Shown: piece by piece, positions 42,068 to 52,389 of the stretch
Layout: each line of letters starts with the position of its first letter
How positions within the stretch are numbered: position 1 is the stretch's first letter
The notes under the pieces: model-generated
Databases searched by the model: none
What the model saw: only the letters and a program-made list of their open reading frames with translations
What the model was told of the DNA's origin: nothing
Assembly: GCF_030409805.1 (NCBI RefSeq)
Contig: NZ_JAUFQP010000013.1
Coordinates: 812,501 to 876,500, forward strand
Direction of reading: 5' to 3'
From: Algibacter miyuki
Lineage (GTDB): Bacteria; Bacteroidota; Bacteroidia; Flavobacteriales; Flavobacteriaceae
Length of the DNA stretch: 64,000 nt
Position numbers and translations under genes: made by a program

Positions 42068-44479
42068 TTATCTCAATTTAGGGAATTTGGCAGGATTAGA
42101 TTCGTGCATCACAGCATAAACAGCTTCAAAAATATCTTCGGCAGATGGTTTTGAAAAGTAATCACCATCATTACCATAAGCGGGCCTGTGTGCTTTGGCT
42201 GTTAATGTTTTTGGCGAACTATCTAAATACTGAAAGGCGTTTTGCTTGTTTAATATTTCATCTAAAATATATGCCGATGCGCCACCAGGAACATCTTCAT
42301 CAATAATCATAACTCGATTTGTTTTTGCAATACTTTTTACAATATCATGATTTAAATCGAAAGGTATTAAAGACTGGATATCGATAATTTCAGCATCTAT
42401 ACCAACAGCTAAAAGTTCTTTAGCGGTTTGTTCCACAATACGTAACGTAGATCCGTATGACACTAGGGTAATATCGGCTCCTGTTTTTACAGTTTCAACT
42501 ACACCAATAGGTGTTTTAATACTGCTTAAATTGTTAGGCATTTTTTCTTTTAAACGGTAACCATTTAAACATTCTACAACTATAGCAGGATCGTCGCCAT
42601 TAAGAAGGGTGTTATAAAAACCTGCGGCTTTGGTCATGTTTCGAGGTACTAACAAATGCACTCCTTTTACCAAGTTTAAAATACCACCCATTTGCGATCC
42701 CGAATGCCAAATACCTTCCAGTCTGTGGCCACGAGTACGAATAATTAAAGGGGCTTTTTGTTTTCCTTTAGTACGGTAATGTAATGTTGCTAAATCGTCA
42801 CTAATAATTTGTAATGCGTATAATATATAATCCAAATATTGAATTTCAGCAATAGGGCGTAGGCCTCTTAAAGCCATCCCTATACCTTGACCAATAATAG
42901 TGGCTTCTCGAATTCCTGTATCGGCTACTCTATGTTCGCCATACTTTTCTTGCAAGCCTTCTAATCCTTGATTAACATCACCAATGTTTCCGGTATCTTC
43001 ACCAAAAACTAAGACTTCGGGATGGTTATTAAACATGACATCAAAATTATCACGAATAATAATACGACCATCTACTAACTCTGCGTCTTCGGCAAATGTG
43101 GGTTTAATTTCTTTAATTCTAACGTTTGCACGTTGTGTTTCAGAATATAAATGCGAACTAAATTTAGGTTGGATTTTTTCAATATATCCATCAATCCAAG
43201 TCGCAAGGATGTTTCTTTCTTTATTGGTTTCTCCTATAGTTAACCTAAGTACTTTTCTTGCAGTTGATAAGATATCTTTTCTAGTCGGCTCGTCTATAGC
43301 TCCTAAATCGTTAGATAATTTTGAGATGAAAACACCGTTAGGACTGTTTTGAATTACTTGTTTTAAAAGTGTTGTTAACTCGGCTTGTTCCTTTTTAATT
43401 GGTTTTAAAAAGGTATTCCATGCGCTCTTCTTAGCTTCACGAACACTTCTTTTAACACCGCGTTCAATTTCAACTAAAGCTTCGTTAGTAGCAATACCGC
43501 TTTCTATAATCCATTCGCGCATTTTAGTGTTACAATCGTGGTTAACTTCCCACTCTAAACGTTCGGCGCTTTTGTAGCGCTCATGAGATCCTGAGGTGGA
43601 ATGACCTTGAGGTTGTGTTAATTCTAAAACGTGAATTAAAACCGGTACATGTTCGGTTCTAGCAATTGCAGCGGCTTCTTGGTAAGTTTCCATTAAGTTT
43701 GGATAATCCCAACCTTTGACACGCAGTATTTCTAGTCCTTTTTCATTTTTAGTGCGTTGAAAGCCTTTTAAAACTTCAGAAATATTTTCTTTAGTTGTTT
43801 GGTGTTTCGCATGTACAGAAATACCATACTCATCATCCCAAATACTAATTACCATAGGGACTTGTAAAACACCAGCGGCGTTTATGGTTTCAAAAAAGAG
43901 ACCTTCACTAGTACTCGCGTTTCCTATGGTTCCCCAAGCAACTTCGTTTCCTTTTTTTGAAAAATTAGAGGTATTGATGTCTTTAACTTCTCTAAAGATT
44001 TTTGAAGCTTGTGCCAAACCTAATAATCGAGGCATTTGTCCCGCGGTAGGCGATATATCTGCGCTAGAATTATATTGTTCTGTTAAGTTTTTCCAGGTAC
44101 CGTTATCGTTTAAACTGTGGGTTACGAAGTGCCCTCCCATTTGACGTCCTGCAGACATGGGTTCCAAGTCTAAGTTGGTATTGGCATATAAGCCGGCAAA
44201 AAATTGCTCGGTAGTTAATGCGCCAATAGCCATCATAAAGGTTTGGTCACGGTAATAGCCCGATCTCCAATCGCCTTTTAAAAAAGCTTTAGCCATAGCT
44301 AACTGAGGCATTTCTTTTCCGTCACCGAAAATTCCAAATTTGGCTTTTCCTGTTAGTACCTCACGGCGTCCTAATAAACTACATTCCCTACTTACGGTAG
44401 CAATTCTATAGTCGTTTAAAACTTCTGTTTTAAAATCTTCAAAAGAAAGATTGCTTGTTAAGTCTGGAGTTATTTGCAT
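42068..44479 (-). CDS. 2-oxoacid dehydrogenase E1, alpha and beta subunits fused
   Basis: 803 residues joining an E1-alpha half (about 1-330) and an E1-beta half (about 465-803), which are separate proteins in most bacteria. E1 uses thiamine pyrophosphate to decarboxylate a 2-oxoacid and passes the acyl group to the lipoyl E2. Seen: alpha-half MSAGRQMGGHF and the TPP loop GTIGNASTSEGLFFETIN; beta-half VLVFGEDTG, EIQYLDYI, IIRTRGHRLEGIWHSGSQ and VSYGSTLRIVEQ. The branched-chain 2-oxoacid type is likeliest, since such fusions are common in Bacteroidota, but the substrate is not proven. No E2 or E3 gene is nearby. A consumer of the TPP made by the thi operon. Confidence 0.88.
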   Translation of the reverse strand: MQITPDLTSNLSFEDFKTEVLNDYRIATVSRECSLLGRREVLTGKAKFGIFGDGKEMPQLAMAKAFLKGDWRSGYYRDQTFMMAIGALTTEQFFAGLYANTNLDLEPMSAGRQMGGHFVTHSLNDNGTWKNLTEQYNSSADISPTAGQMPRLLGLAQASKIFREVKDINTSNFSKKGNEVAWGTIGNASTSEGLFFETINAAGVLQVPMVISIWDDEYGISVHAKHQTTKENISEVLKGFQRTKNEKGLEILRVKGWDYPNLMETYQEAAAIARTEHVPVLIHVLELTQPQGHSTSGSHERYKSAERLEWEVNHDCNTKMREWIIESGIATNEALVEIERGVKRSVREAKKSAWNTFLKPIKKEQAELTTLLKQVIQNSPNGVFISKLSNDLGAIDEPTRKDILSTARKVLRLTIGETNKERNILATWIDGYIEKIQPKFSSHLYSETQRANVRIKEIKPTFAEDAELVDGRIIIRDNFDVMFNNHPEVLVFGEDTGNIGDVNQGLEGLQEKYGEHRVADTGIREATIIGQGIGMALRGLRPIAEIQYLDYILYALQIISDDLATLHYRTKGKQKAPLIIRTRGHRLEGIWHSGSQMGGILNLVKGVHLLVPRNMTKAAGFYNTLLNGDDPAIVVECLNGYRLKEKMPNNLSSIKTPIGVVETVKTGADITLVSYGSTLRIVEQTAKELLAVGIDAEIIDIQSLIPFDLNHDIVKSIAKTNRVMIIDEDVPGGASAYILDEILNKQNAFQYLDSSPKTLTAKAHRPAYGNDGDYFSKPSAEDIFEAVYAVMHESNPAKFPKLR

Positions 44480-44501
44480 AATAGTTAGGATATCATTTTT
44501 G

Positions 44502-44532
44502 CAAAAGTAGTTAATATTAACGATTTTTACAA
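44502..44532 (-). promoter_or_regulatory. Promoter of the E1 dehydrogenase gene
   Basis: On the minus strand TTG (44532-44530), a 20-base spacer and TACTTTTG (44509-44502). The -7 element ends 22 bases before the start codon at 44479. Confidence 0.7.
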
Positions 44533-44594
44533 TGATATGCGGCGTTAAAATATTGTTATTTGTTTGGTAAAAAATGGATTAATGCTGTTTTTGT

Positions 44595-44635
44595 TGAATT
44601 ATTTTCATAAAAAATATTTTATTTATGATAATTCA
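44595..44635 (-). terminator. AT-rich hairpin after the M1-like gene
   Basis: TGAATTAT (44595-44602) pairs with ATAATTCA (44628-44635), and CATAAA with TTTATG inside. It lies just past the minus-strand stop at 44644. The stem is AT-only, so terminator function is uncertain. Confidence 0.4.
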
Positions 44636-44643
44636 TCAAAAAA

Positions 44644-47484
44644 TTAAAACCATCGGCGCCTAAATAGACCTAAAAGTGCTTGTGGGTCTACGGTGAATTT
44701 AAACCTAATCTTTTGATCGTAGTTTGGTTGACCAATTTCCCAACCTAAATTAGAATAAAGTGGTAAGTAAATTTCAAAATAATCAGTCACTAAATTAATA
44801 CGTAAACCGGAATCGTAAACAAAATGCGCATTGTCATATTTATTTTTTATAAGTCCCACATCACCATAAAGTAAAATGTAATTCCAAAGGGTCGTGCTGG
44901 CATTTGCAGTTGTAATCCATTGATTTGCAAAAGCGGTTTCTAATTTCGATTTAAACCCTCCTTCAGCCTCAATATATTGTTGGCTAAACAAACCTGTAGA
45001 TTCCGATCGGCCTAAATACGAATAATCAAATAAATAATCAGATGGTTTGTCTAATGCAAAACTAAAATAGTTGGAAGTCCTGTCAGTATTATTAGTTAAA
45101 AATGCTCCAGTGAAAAAACGAATATTCAATTGCCTATTGCTTTCAAACAAACGACGATACTCGTAATTAAAAGCCACTTTACTGAATTTTTTTGCAATTT
45201 GTAAATCGGTGTACCAACTGCTGTATTTAATAAGGTTGTTGTTCGAGTTTATAAAACGCGCGTTGAATACGCTGTAATTAGGGGTGTTGTTTTCTGTGTT
45301 AGGTATTGGGTTTTCGTCTTGTTTAATATCGAGATATCTAATATTGATAAGTTGTTGTTTGTTAGATCTTAAATCAGAATGATCTCTAAAGTTTAGCGAA
45401 ATTGAAGGGGATAGTTTGGTTACAAATAGATCTTCTGCATACGATTTATAACTTCCAGAAACGCCATAACTCAAGGCGTACAGATTTTTGTTTTTAAAAT
45501 AATGTGTTTTATAAGCCGAAAGACCACCGGTAAGTGTTTTCGATTTAAACGCATACTGAGGTTCTAATCTATAGTTAAAAAGTTTCCTTAGTATGGTTTT
45601 GTTGTATGCTTTTATGCCTAAAGTAAGTCCGTCGTAAATATTATTAAATTCAGTAATAGGCATTAAAAAAACTTGATTGTAATGTGGGTCTTCAATATCT
45701 TTAAATAAGCGTACTTGCAAAGGTTTATTATTGAACAAAAAGCCTTTTAACGATTTCCAGTTGTCTCTTAAATTGTATTCAGGAATGGTGTTTTCGTAAT
45801 TTAAAGCGAGTTTGTTAGCGCCGTTTCTGGGGAGGGTTACGGTTTTACTACCATCTATATTTTCAATCCAATCTTTAGAAACAATGCTATCATTTTCGAG
45901 CATGTAAAGTGATACGGGCATCGCATTTTCACTCTTATTTTTTATAATCACTGTGACCGAGTCATCCGTTTTTGAAACCTCTTGTATTTTAAAATCAATT
46001 TTTCTATCGGAAGAGATATAATCTTTAAAAAACCAATCAATATTTTTTTCTGTTTTCGATTTTAATACAGCTTCAAATGCCTTTGTATTGGTCTGTTTTA
46101 GTTTGTTTTCGCGTAAAAAAGAATTGATTGTGGTTTCAATCGTATCATCGTTTACAAAGTCTTCTAAATATTTTAAACCTAAGCCTGCCTTGTATTTATT
46201 CGCAATGTTTTTGTTGAATTTCAATAAAGAATCCTTCGCCATGGTCAACGGTTGGTTTCTATTGGTTCTGGCCATTAACATGTAAGCCAACATGTATTTA
46301 TCATTAAAGGTCATGCTTGCGGCATGAAAGGGTTTTACTGCCCAGTAATCGGCTAAGCTGCCCAAGAACTTCATGTTTGGGTAATGCTCATTGACATAAT
46401 TAATGGTATAAAATATTTGAATACCATCCAGTAGCCATTGCTCTTCGCGAGGATTTATAAGAAGTGTGTTTTCTAAATAATTATGTAGAATAATTTTGAG
46501 TAACTTTAATTCGTATTGCAGTGTTTTTGGGTAAGGTTCTATAATTTTTGGCAGAAAATTAAGCCCATAAACAGGATCTTTTGAATAATCAATTTTGGTA
46601 AGTAGTAATTTATCATGAGGATATGCGCCGAAGTTCTTAAGTAAAAACTTTGATACCTTTTCAGTAATTAATACTTTTTCAATAACCATTAAATCGCCAT
46701 CGTCAATATCAGAAACAATAGCAAAATCATCGCCTTTTATAGTTTCAAAATCAGAGACTTGGTTTAAGAAAAGTTTAGTATTTACGCGATCTTTTCCTTC
46801 AAGTCTAACCGATGTATAACCGTTTGAAGACTGCGTTTCTTTAATGTCTAATTCTGAAGTTAAGGTGTAGTTTTCCGGGAATTCAATGTCCAGTACCATA
46901 TCGGTCTTCGGAATATACATGTCATCTAAATCCTTATTACTGTAATACTGCCAATTTCCATCGAAAACTGCAGGTGTAATGTACCAATACCGTAAGTTTA
47001 AATCACCAGTATCTGTAATGCCGTAGCTGGTAAATTTGCTATTAGGTACTTGCACCATATATTCCAGATCAATGGTGTAAGTCGCATTTGGTTTTAATGG
47101 TTCGGCAAGCTTTACTTTGATAACATCTAATTGGTTTTTTAAAGGAGAAAACTCTAAATTGACGTTATTTTGAGTCATTGAAGTAATAACAGAAAACCCA
47201 CGATCTTCGTTTTTGGCTAAGTGAAAAACCGTTTTATATTCCTCTGCAAGTCGAGTGGCTAAGGCTGTTTTTTTTGTTGAAAAACTATTGCTCCAATCAT
47301 TTAAATAAATGGAATCAAGTGTTTGGTTTGTTGTGTTCTGGTATTGTATCGTTTGTTTTATTTTAATCGTTTTGTTTTCAATATCAAACCGCGCCTTTAA
47401 GTCAATTTTATTCTGACTAAAGACCGAGAGGCACATCGAAAAGGTTACAATAAAAAATAAAAACTTTAACTTCAATTTATTCAA
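44644..47484 (-). CDS. M1-peptidase-like protein without zinc motif, joined to a predicted outer-membrane barrel
   Basis: 946 residues; signal peptide ending SVFS before QNK. The N-terminal half (about 30-560) follows the M1 aminopeptidase layout: a beta-sandwich (LDSIYLNDWSNSF, YTIDLEYMVQVPNSK), then the gluzincin-like part. Where HExxH and the NEG segment should be, it reads HNYLENTLL (near 348) and WLLDGIQIFY, so two zinc-site residues are missing. The C-terminal half (about 600-946) is a run of amphipathic strands with YGVSGSYKSYAED, NFRDHSDLRS and WEIGQPNYDQ, and the last residue is Phe, as in outer-membrane barrels. It probably sits in the outer membrane with a non-catalytic sensor or binding domain in the periplasm. 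Function unknown. Confidence 0.75.
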   Translation of the reverse strand: MNKLKLKFLFFIVTFSMCLSVFSQNKIDLKARFDIENKTIKIKQTIQYQNTTNQTLDSIYLNDWSNSFSTKKTALATRLAEEYKTVFHLAKNEDRGFSVITSMTQNNVNLEFSPLKNQLDVIKVKLAEPLKPNATYTIDLEYMVQVPNSKFTSYGITDTGDLNLRYWYITPAVFDGNWQYYSNKDLDDMYIPKTDMVLDIEFPENYTLTSELDIKETQSSNGYTSVRLEGKDRVNTKLFLNQVSDFETIKGDDFAIVSDIDDGDLMVIEKVLITEKVSKFLLKNFGAYPHDKLLLTKIDYSKDPVYGLNFLPKIIEPYPKTLQYELKLLKIILHNYLENTLLINPREEQWLLDGIQIFYTINYVNEHYPNMKFLGSLADYWAVKPFHAASMTFNDKYMLAYMLMARTNRNQPLTMAKDSLLKFNKNIANKYKAGLGLKYLEDFVNDDTIETTINSFLRENKLKQTNTKAFEAVLKSKTEKNIDWFFKDYISSDRKIDFKIQEVSKTDDSVTVIIKNKSENAMPVSLYMLENDSIVSKDWIENIDGSKTVTLPRNGANKLALNYENTIPEYNLRDNWKSLKGFLFNNKPLQVRLFKDIEDPHYNQVFLMPITEFNNIYDGLTLGIKAYNKTILRKLFNYRLEPQYAFKSKTLTGGLSAYKTHYFKNKNLYALSYGVSGSYKSYAEDLFVTKLSPSISLNFRDHSDLRSNKQQLINIRYLDIKQDENPIPNTENNTPNYSVFNARFINSNNNLIKYSSWYTDLQIAKKFSKVAFNYEYRRLFESNRQLNIRFFTGAFLTNNTDRTSNYFSFALDKPSDYLFDYSYLGRSESTGLFSQQYIEAEGGFKSKLETAFANQWITTANASTTLWNYILLYGDVGLIKNKYDNAHFVYDSGLRINLVTDYFEIYLPLYSNLGWEIGQPNYDQKIRFKFTVDPQALLGLFRRRWF

Positions 47485-47809
47485 ACATTAAATAAGGTTC
47501 ATAATATTTAAGGCGTTGCAATATAGTAAAATATGCACGCATAATAATTTACTTTTAGTTAAAACCAAAGGTGTTGACAAGAAGATTGAAAATTAAAGTT
47601 TGGAAATTTCCCCGAAGTTAGAATTTTTTCAATGACTTCTGATTTCTATAAATTAGATTTCAGAAGTATGAAAAAAATGTAATTGTTTTTTCTTTGTTGA
47701 ATCAAAAAAACTTCAACAATTTATTTTCCGACAATCATCGGTATGCTAACGCGGGGCAATCTGCCAAAACCAGTAATTAATCCCAATTGATAACCGGTTT
47801 TGTATGGTG
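47485..47809. other. 325-bp gap with several inverted repeats
   Basis: No gene seen. Three inverted repeats: ACTTCTGA/TCAGAAGT (47635-47642 with 47660-47667), TTGTTGAA/TTCAACAA (47694-47701 with 47712-47719), and CCAAAACC near 47764 facing GGTTTTG near 47795. None is followed by a clear T-run, so only the last, nearest the LOG gene stop, might be a terminator. The left half is the leader of the M1-like gene; no good promoter was found. Confidence 0.5.
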
Positions 47810-48499
47810 TTAAAAATTCGGACTTAAGCCAGATTCATTATAAAAAGCATCTAAAATATCGATAACTTCATCTTCGGTATCTACCAAATGAATTAAATCT
47901 AAATCCTTAACGCTAATGTTTTCAAAAGTATCTAATAGGGTCGATTTTATCCAGTCTAGCAAGCCGCTCCAGAAATCGGTGCCCACCAAGATTATCGGGA
48001 ATTTACCAATTTTATGTGTTTGAATAAGCGTCATAGCTTCGAATAATTCATCTAAAGTACCAAAACCACCAGGCATAACAACAAAGCCTTGAGAGTATTT
48101 TACAAACATTACTTTTCTAACAAAAAAGTAATCAAAATCTAAACTCTTGTCATTATCAATATAAGGGTTGTCGTGCTGTTCAAAAGGCAAGTCGATATTC
48201 AATCCAACAGAGGTTCCTCCCGATAAGTGTGCGCCTTTATTCCCTGCTTCCATAATTCCAGGACCACCACCAGTAATAACGCCGTAACCATGCTCTACAA
48301 TTTTACCTGCCACTTTTTCGGCCAATTTATAATATTTATGATCTGGTTTTGTACGTGCCGATCCAAAAATAGAAACACAAGGGCCTATTTTACTCATTTT
48401 CTCAAAACCGTTAACAAATTCTCCCATTATTTTAAAAATGGCCCAAGAATCGTTCGTTTTCTTTTCGTTCCAACCTTTTGGGTGCAGTTCTTTTCTCAT
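47810..48499 (-). CDS. LOG-family protein (Rossmann fold, possible nucleoside 5'-monophosphate phosphoribohydrolase)
   Basis: 229 residues of the LOG / lysine-decarboxylase-like family. Seen: SIFGSARTKPDH near 45, GGGPGIMEAGNKGA near 78, and PGGFGTLDELFEAMTLIQTHK near 142 (PGGxGTxxE). In characterised members these motifs bind AMP-like substrates and cleave the ribose-base bond (cytokinin activation in plants; purine nucleotide turnover in bacteria). The older name lysine decarboxylase is misleading. Single gene between uvrA and the M1-like gene, same strand. Confidence 0.88.
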   Translation of the reverse strand: MRKELHPKGWNEKKTNDSWAIFKIMGEFVNGFEKMSKIGPCVSIFGSARTKPDHKYYKLAEKVAGKIVEHGYGVITGGGPGIMEAGNKGAHLSGGTSVGLNIDLPFEQHDNPYIDNDKSLDFDYFFVRKVMFVKYSQGFVVMPGGFGTLDELFEAMTLIQTHKIGKFPIILVGTDFWSGLLDWIKSTLLDTFENISVKDLDLIHLVDTEDEVIDILDAFYNESGLSPNF

Positions 48500-48587
48500 A
48501 GTTGTATGTTTTATCTTTTTAAAGATTTTTTAAGTTTAGCAATCTAAAAATTTAATTTTGAATTAAAAATTAGCTTAGACTGTTTGT

Positions 48588-51422
48588 TTATTGTGCTAAT
48601 TCCTTTTTAAGAAATCTTGCCGTATGGCTTTTTTTGTGTTTGGCAACGGTTTCAGGTGATCCTTCGACAATAACTTTACCTCCGCCTTGGCCACCTTCAT
48701 AACCTATATCAATAATATAGTCTACAGTTTTAATCACATCTAAATTATGTTCAATAATTAAAACCGTATTTCCTTTGTCGGCTAATTTGTTTAAAACAAT
48801 CATTAACACCCTAATATCCTCAAAATGTAAGCCTGTTGTAGGTTCATCTAGAATATAAAAAGTATTTCCTGTATCGCGTTTTGATAACTCGGTAGCCAAT
48901 TTAATACGTTGCGCTTCACCACCAGAAAGGGTGGTGCTTTGCTGCCCCAAGGTAATATATCCTAGGCCAACATCCTGAATTGTTTTTAATTTTCTGTAAA
49001 TCTTAGGGATATGTTCAAAGAATTCAACCGCATCACTAATGGTCATATTTAACACATCACTGATCGATTTGCCTTTATAACGAATTTCTAAAGTTTCGCG
49101 GTTAAAACGTTTGCCTTGACAAGTTTCGCATTCCACATAAACATCTGGAAGAAAATTCATTTCAATAACGCGTAAACCACCACCTTGACAGGTTTCGCAA
49201 CGTCCGCCTTTAACGTTAAAACTAAAACGTCCGGCTTTATAACCACGAATCATAGCTTCGGGTATTTTGGCAAATAAAGCTCTAATTTCACTAAAAGTAC
49301 CCGTGTATGTTACAGGGTTACTTCTCGGAGTTCTACCTATGGGTGATTGATTAATATCAATCACTTTGTCTATATGTTCTAGCCCTTTTATGCTTTTGTA
49401 CGGCATGGGTTTTTTAACGCCATTAAAATAATAAGCGTTTAAAATAGGGTAGAGGGTTTCGTTTATTAAAGTCGATTTTCCGCTTCCGGAAACACCTGTA
49501 ACACCTATCATTTTTCCTAACGGAATTTTTACAGATACGTTTTTTAAATTATTTCCGGTACAGCCTTTAAGTTCTAAGAAATTACCATTGCCTTCACGAC
49601 GTTTTTTCGGGATTTCTATTTCTTTTTTACCATTTAAGTAATCGGCCGTTAGCGTGTCGTGCGTTAATAATTCTGTGGGTGTGCCGATACTAATGATGTT
49701 TCCGCCATATTTTCCGGCTTTAGGGCCTATGTCAATTACGTAATCAGCGCGTTCTATCATATCTTTATCATGTTCTACCACAATAACAGAATTTCCAATG
49801 TCGCGCAATGCTACTAAAGAATTTATCAGTTTTTCATTATCTCGTTGGTGTAAACCAATACTCGGTTCGTCTAAAATATAAAGGACACCAACCAATTGAG
49901 ATCCAATTTGTGTGGCCAATCTAATCCGTTGTGCTTCGCCTCCAGAAAGCGATTTCGAGCTTCGGTTTAATGATAAATAATTAAGACCTACATCGAGTAA
50001 AAATTGTAAGCGGGTTTTAATTTCTTTTATAACTTCTTCGGCAATTTTGAGTTGTTTTTCCGAAAGGTGATCGTTTAAATCTTTGAACCATTCCGAAAGT
50101 TCTACAATATCACTATTGGCAAGTTCGGCAATGTTTTTATTATTTATTTTAAAATAAAGCGATTCTTTTTTTAGTCGAGAACCTTCGCAAACGGGACATT
50201 TAACTTTGTCCATATAATCTTTAGCCCAACGTTTTAAAGAGGTCGATTCGGCTGTTTTGTATTGGTTTTCTATAAAATTGGCAACACCTTCAAAGTCTAT
50301 TTTATAATCGCGCGTAACACCTAATGTTTTACTTTCTACCGAGAATTTTTCGTTTCCACCATACATTATCATTTGTTTGGCTTCCTTCGGAATATCTTTA
50401 TAAGCGTCGGTTAATTTAAAATTGAAACGTTGCGCAATGGTTTCAAACTGTTTAAAAATCCAAGAATTTTTTTCAGGACCATGTGGTGCTAGTGCGCCGT
50501 TTTTAATTGAAAGTTTTTCATCAGGAACAATTTTACTTTCATTTACTTGATACAACTCGCCAATACCATTACAGTGGTTGCAAGCACCTTTTGGTGAGTT
50601 AAAAGAAAAGTTATTTGGTTCTGGATTTGGGTATGAGATCCCTGAAGTCGGGCACATTAAACTACGGCTAAAGTATCGCGCTTCCTGTGTGTCTTGATCT
50701 ATAACTAGTAATACATCTTCACCATGATACATGGCCGTGTTTATGGTTTCTGTTAAGCGTTTATCATTATCGGCAGTATCGTCAATTTTTAATCTATCAA
50801 TAACAATTTCAATATCGTGATTTTTATAACGGTCCAATTTCATCCCTTTTACAAGATCTTTAATTTCTCCGTCGGTTCTTACTTTTACAAAACCTTGTTT
50901 TGCAATTTGCTCAAATAATTCACGATAGTGCCCTTTTCTAGAACGTACAACTGGAGCAAGAACATTAATACGTTTGCCGTTAAAATCTTTTAAAATTAGA
51001 GCTTTAATTTGCTCGTCGCTATAACTTACCATTTTATCGCCGGTGTTGTAGCTGTATGCATCACTGGCACGAGCAAAAAGCAGTCGCATAAAATCGTAAA
51101 TTTCTGTAATGGTACCAACGGTAGAACGTGGCGACTTACTCGTCGTTTTTTGTTCAATGGCAATTACAGGCGAAAGTCCGTCAATTTTATCAACATCTGG
51201 GCGCTCTAATCCGCCTAAAAATTGTCGGGCATAGGCCGAAAAGGTTTCAATATAGCGACGCTGACCTTCAGCATAAATGGTGTCGAAAGCAAGCGAAGAT
51301 TTTCCACTTCCCGATAAACCTGTGATTACTACAAGTTTTTCCCTTGGAATGGAAACGTCTATATTTTTAAGGTTGTGAACGCGTGCTCCTTTTACTTCAA
51401 TAAAATCATCAAATTGGCTCAT
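48588..51422 (-). CDS. uvrA: Excinuclease ABC subunit UvrA
   Basis: 944 residues from the ATG at 51422 ([20 protein letters not shown]); a frame from 51440 adds only six residues. UvrA dimers find bulky DNA damage and load UvrB in nucleotide excision repair. Seen: Walker [10 protein letters not shown] near 31 and GVSGSGKST near 640; zinc-finger Cys groups CPVCEGSR near 405 and [16 protein letters not shown] near 735-760; two LSGGEAQRI signatures; Walker [11 protein letters not shown] and [11 protein letters not shown] -7 element TAACTTTG lies on the minus strand at 51445-51438, 16 bases before the start. No anomaly seen. Confidence 0.98.
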   Translation of the reverse strand: MSQFDDFIEVKGARVHNLKNIDVSIPREKLVVITGLSGSGKSSLAFDTIYAEGQRRYIETFSAYARQFLGGLERPDVDKIDGLSPVIAIEQKTTSKSPRSTVGTITEIYDFMRLLFARASDAYSYNTGDKMVSYSDEQIKALILKDFNGKRINVLAPVVRSRKGHYRELFEQIAKQGFVKVRTDGEIKDLVKGMKLDRYKNHDIEIVIDRLKIDDTADNDKRLTETINTAMYHGEDVLLVIDQDTQEARYFSRSLMCPTSGISYPNPEPNNFSFNSPKGACNHCNGIGELYQVNESKIVPDEKLSIKNGALAPHGPEKNSWIFKQFETIAQRFNFKLTDAYKDIPKEAKQMIMYGGNEKFSVESKTLGVTRDYKIDFEGVANFIENQYKTAESTSLKRWAKDYMDKVKCPVCEGSRLKKESLYFKINNKNIAELANSDIVELSEWFKDLNDHLSEKQLKIAEEVIKEIKTRLQFLLDVGLNYLSLNRSSKSLSGGEAQRIRLATQIGSQLVGVLYILDEPSIGLHQRDNEKLINSLVALRDIGNSVIVVEHDKDMIERADYVIDIGPKAGKYGGNIISIGTPTELLTHDTLTADYLNGKKEIEIPKKRREGNGNFLELKGCTGNNLKNVSVKIPLGKMIGVTGVSGSGKSTLINETLYPILNAYYFNGVKKPMPYKSIKGLEHIDKVIDINQSPIGRTPRSNPVTYTGTFSEIRALFAKIPEAMIRGYKAGRFSFNVKGGRCETCQGGGLRVIEMNFLPDVYVECETCQGKRFNRETLEIRYKGKSISDVLNMTISDAVEFFEHIPKIYRKLKTIQDVGLGYITLGQQSTTLSGGEAQRIKLATELSKRDTGNTFYILDEPTTGLHFEDIRVLMIVLNKLADKGNTVLIIEHNLDVIKTVDYIIDIGYEGGQGGGKVIVEGSPETVAKHKKSHTARFLKKELAQ

Positions 51423-51544
51423 AAATAGGCAAAAGGGCAAAGTTACAATTTTTTGATGTTAAAATCTTGTGAAGTTATACTGTGAATTTTGTTAAAATAG
51501 TTGGGGTGTTTTGAAGCGGTAGTGCGGGCGGTTATTAATGATGT

Positions 51545-51609
51545 AGCCCCGAATTCACTAAATTTTTAATTTTACTGATGAAAATTAATCATTTTAGGAA
51601 TTCGGGGCT
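51545..51609. repeat. Long inverted repeat between uvrA and the small secreted protein gene
   Basis: AGCCCCGAATTC (51545-51556) and GAATTCGGGGCT (51598-51609) are perfect 12-bp arms. Within the loop, TTAATTTT and AAAATTAA form a second stem. It lies past the stop at 51648 (minus) and could terminate that gene, but no T-run follows on the minus strand. It may also be a small repeated element. Confidence 0.6.
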
Positions 51610-51647
51610 GAAACAGCATCGTGATGTTATAAATTATAGCGATTTAA

Positions 51648-51998
51648 TTATTGAATCACTGATAATTCTCCTGAGTTTATAGATTTATTGTAATTGGCTT
51701 TTACTGAATTAAGATAGCCGAAAAACTTACCGCCATCCTTCTTTTTTAAAGTAACATACTGCGTACCGTTTTTATCGGTTTCAACGTGACTAATTTCAAC
51801 ATGGTTTCCTTTTACGCTTTTGTAATTAGCAATTTTCCCGCGTTTGACAAGGAAGTTTAATTGAGGGAAATCGACGTGGTTGTAAAACTGATTAGATGGT
51901 CCGTTAACCATTAATTGATCGCCTACTTGAGGTGTTTCTTGTGCAGTAATGGTAATAAAAAAAGCAGTAAATAAAAGAGTTAAAAAAGGTGTTTTCAT
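51648..51998 (-). CDS. Small secreted protein of unknown function
   Basis: 116 residues; signal peptide ending TITA before QET. The mature part contains VGDQLMVNGPSNQFYNHVDFP and a pattern of short strands ending YVTLKKKDGGKFFGYLN. No cysteine, catalytic motif or T9SS sorting signal. I do not recognise the family; the clean signal peptide and codon use say it is a real gene. Two inverted repeats about 90-130 bases upstream may regulate it. Confidence 0.7.
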   Translation of the reverse strand: MKTPFLTLLFTAFFITITAQETPQVGDQLMVNGPSNQFYNHVDFPQLNFLVKRGKIANYKSVKGNHVEISHVETDKNGTQYVTLKKKDGGKFFGYLNSVKANYNKSINSGELSVIQ

Positions 51999-52389
51999 AA
52001 ATGGTAATGGTTTAGATTATTTTGTTTAAATATAAAGCTTAAAAACACTGTAGTCAATGGGTTTAAGAAAGATTAACAAATTTGAAATACGCCTAATTTT
52101 GGCGTAATACCCTGTCTGTTTTAGGGGTTGTTTAGTGAGATGTTGTGCTTAAGAATAAAGTAGTCAAATAAATGATATGTAAAGAGTAATAAAAGCGTTG
52201 TAAAGGAGGTTTTAACCCTTGTAAATTATGGGTTGGCTGTATATGAGGGATTCTTTGTTTTTAACTTTTTTTTAAGAGTTTAAAATGAAAAGGAATCGAT
52301 GTTGTACTTTAAAATGACTTACATTAATTACGTGTTATTGGGCATCATATTAATGATGGCAATTTAAAAGAACAAGGTAAAATGAAGTG
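51999..52389. other. 391-bp gap with two adjacent inverted repeats
   Basis: No gene seen. TACGCC/GGCGTA (52088-52093 with 52101-52106) and ACCCT/AGGGGT (52109-52113 with 52123-52128) lie side by side, 90-130 bases upstream of the small secreted protein gene. The rest is AT-rich, with no recognisable element, and contains the end of the MBL-fold gene's downstream region. Confidence 0.5.

Noticed and set aside
48588..51422. UvrA paralogue in a resistance context
   Set aside because: Motifs and length are those of the housekeeping UvrA, and the neighbours give no resistance context.
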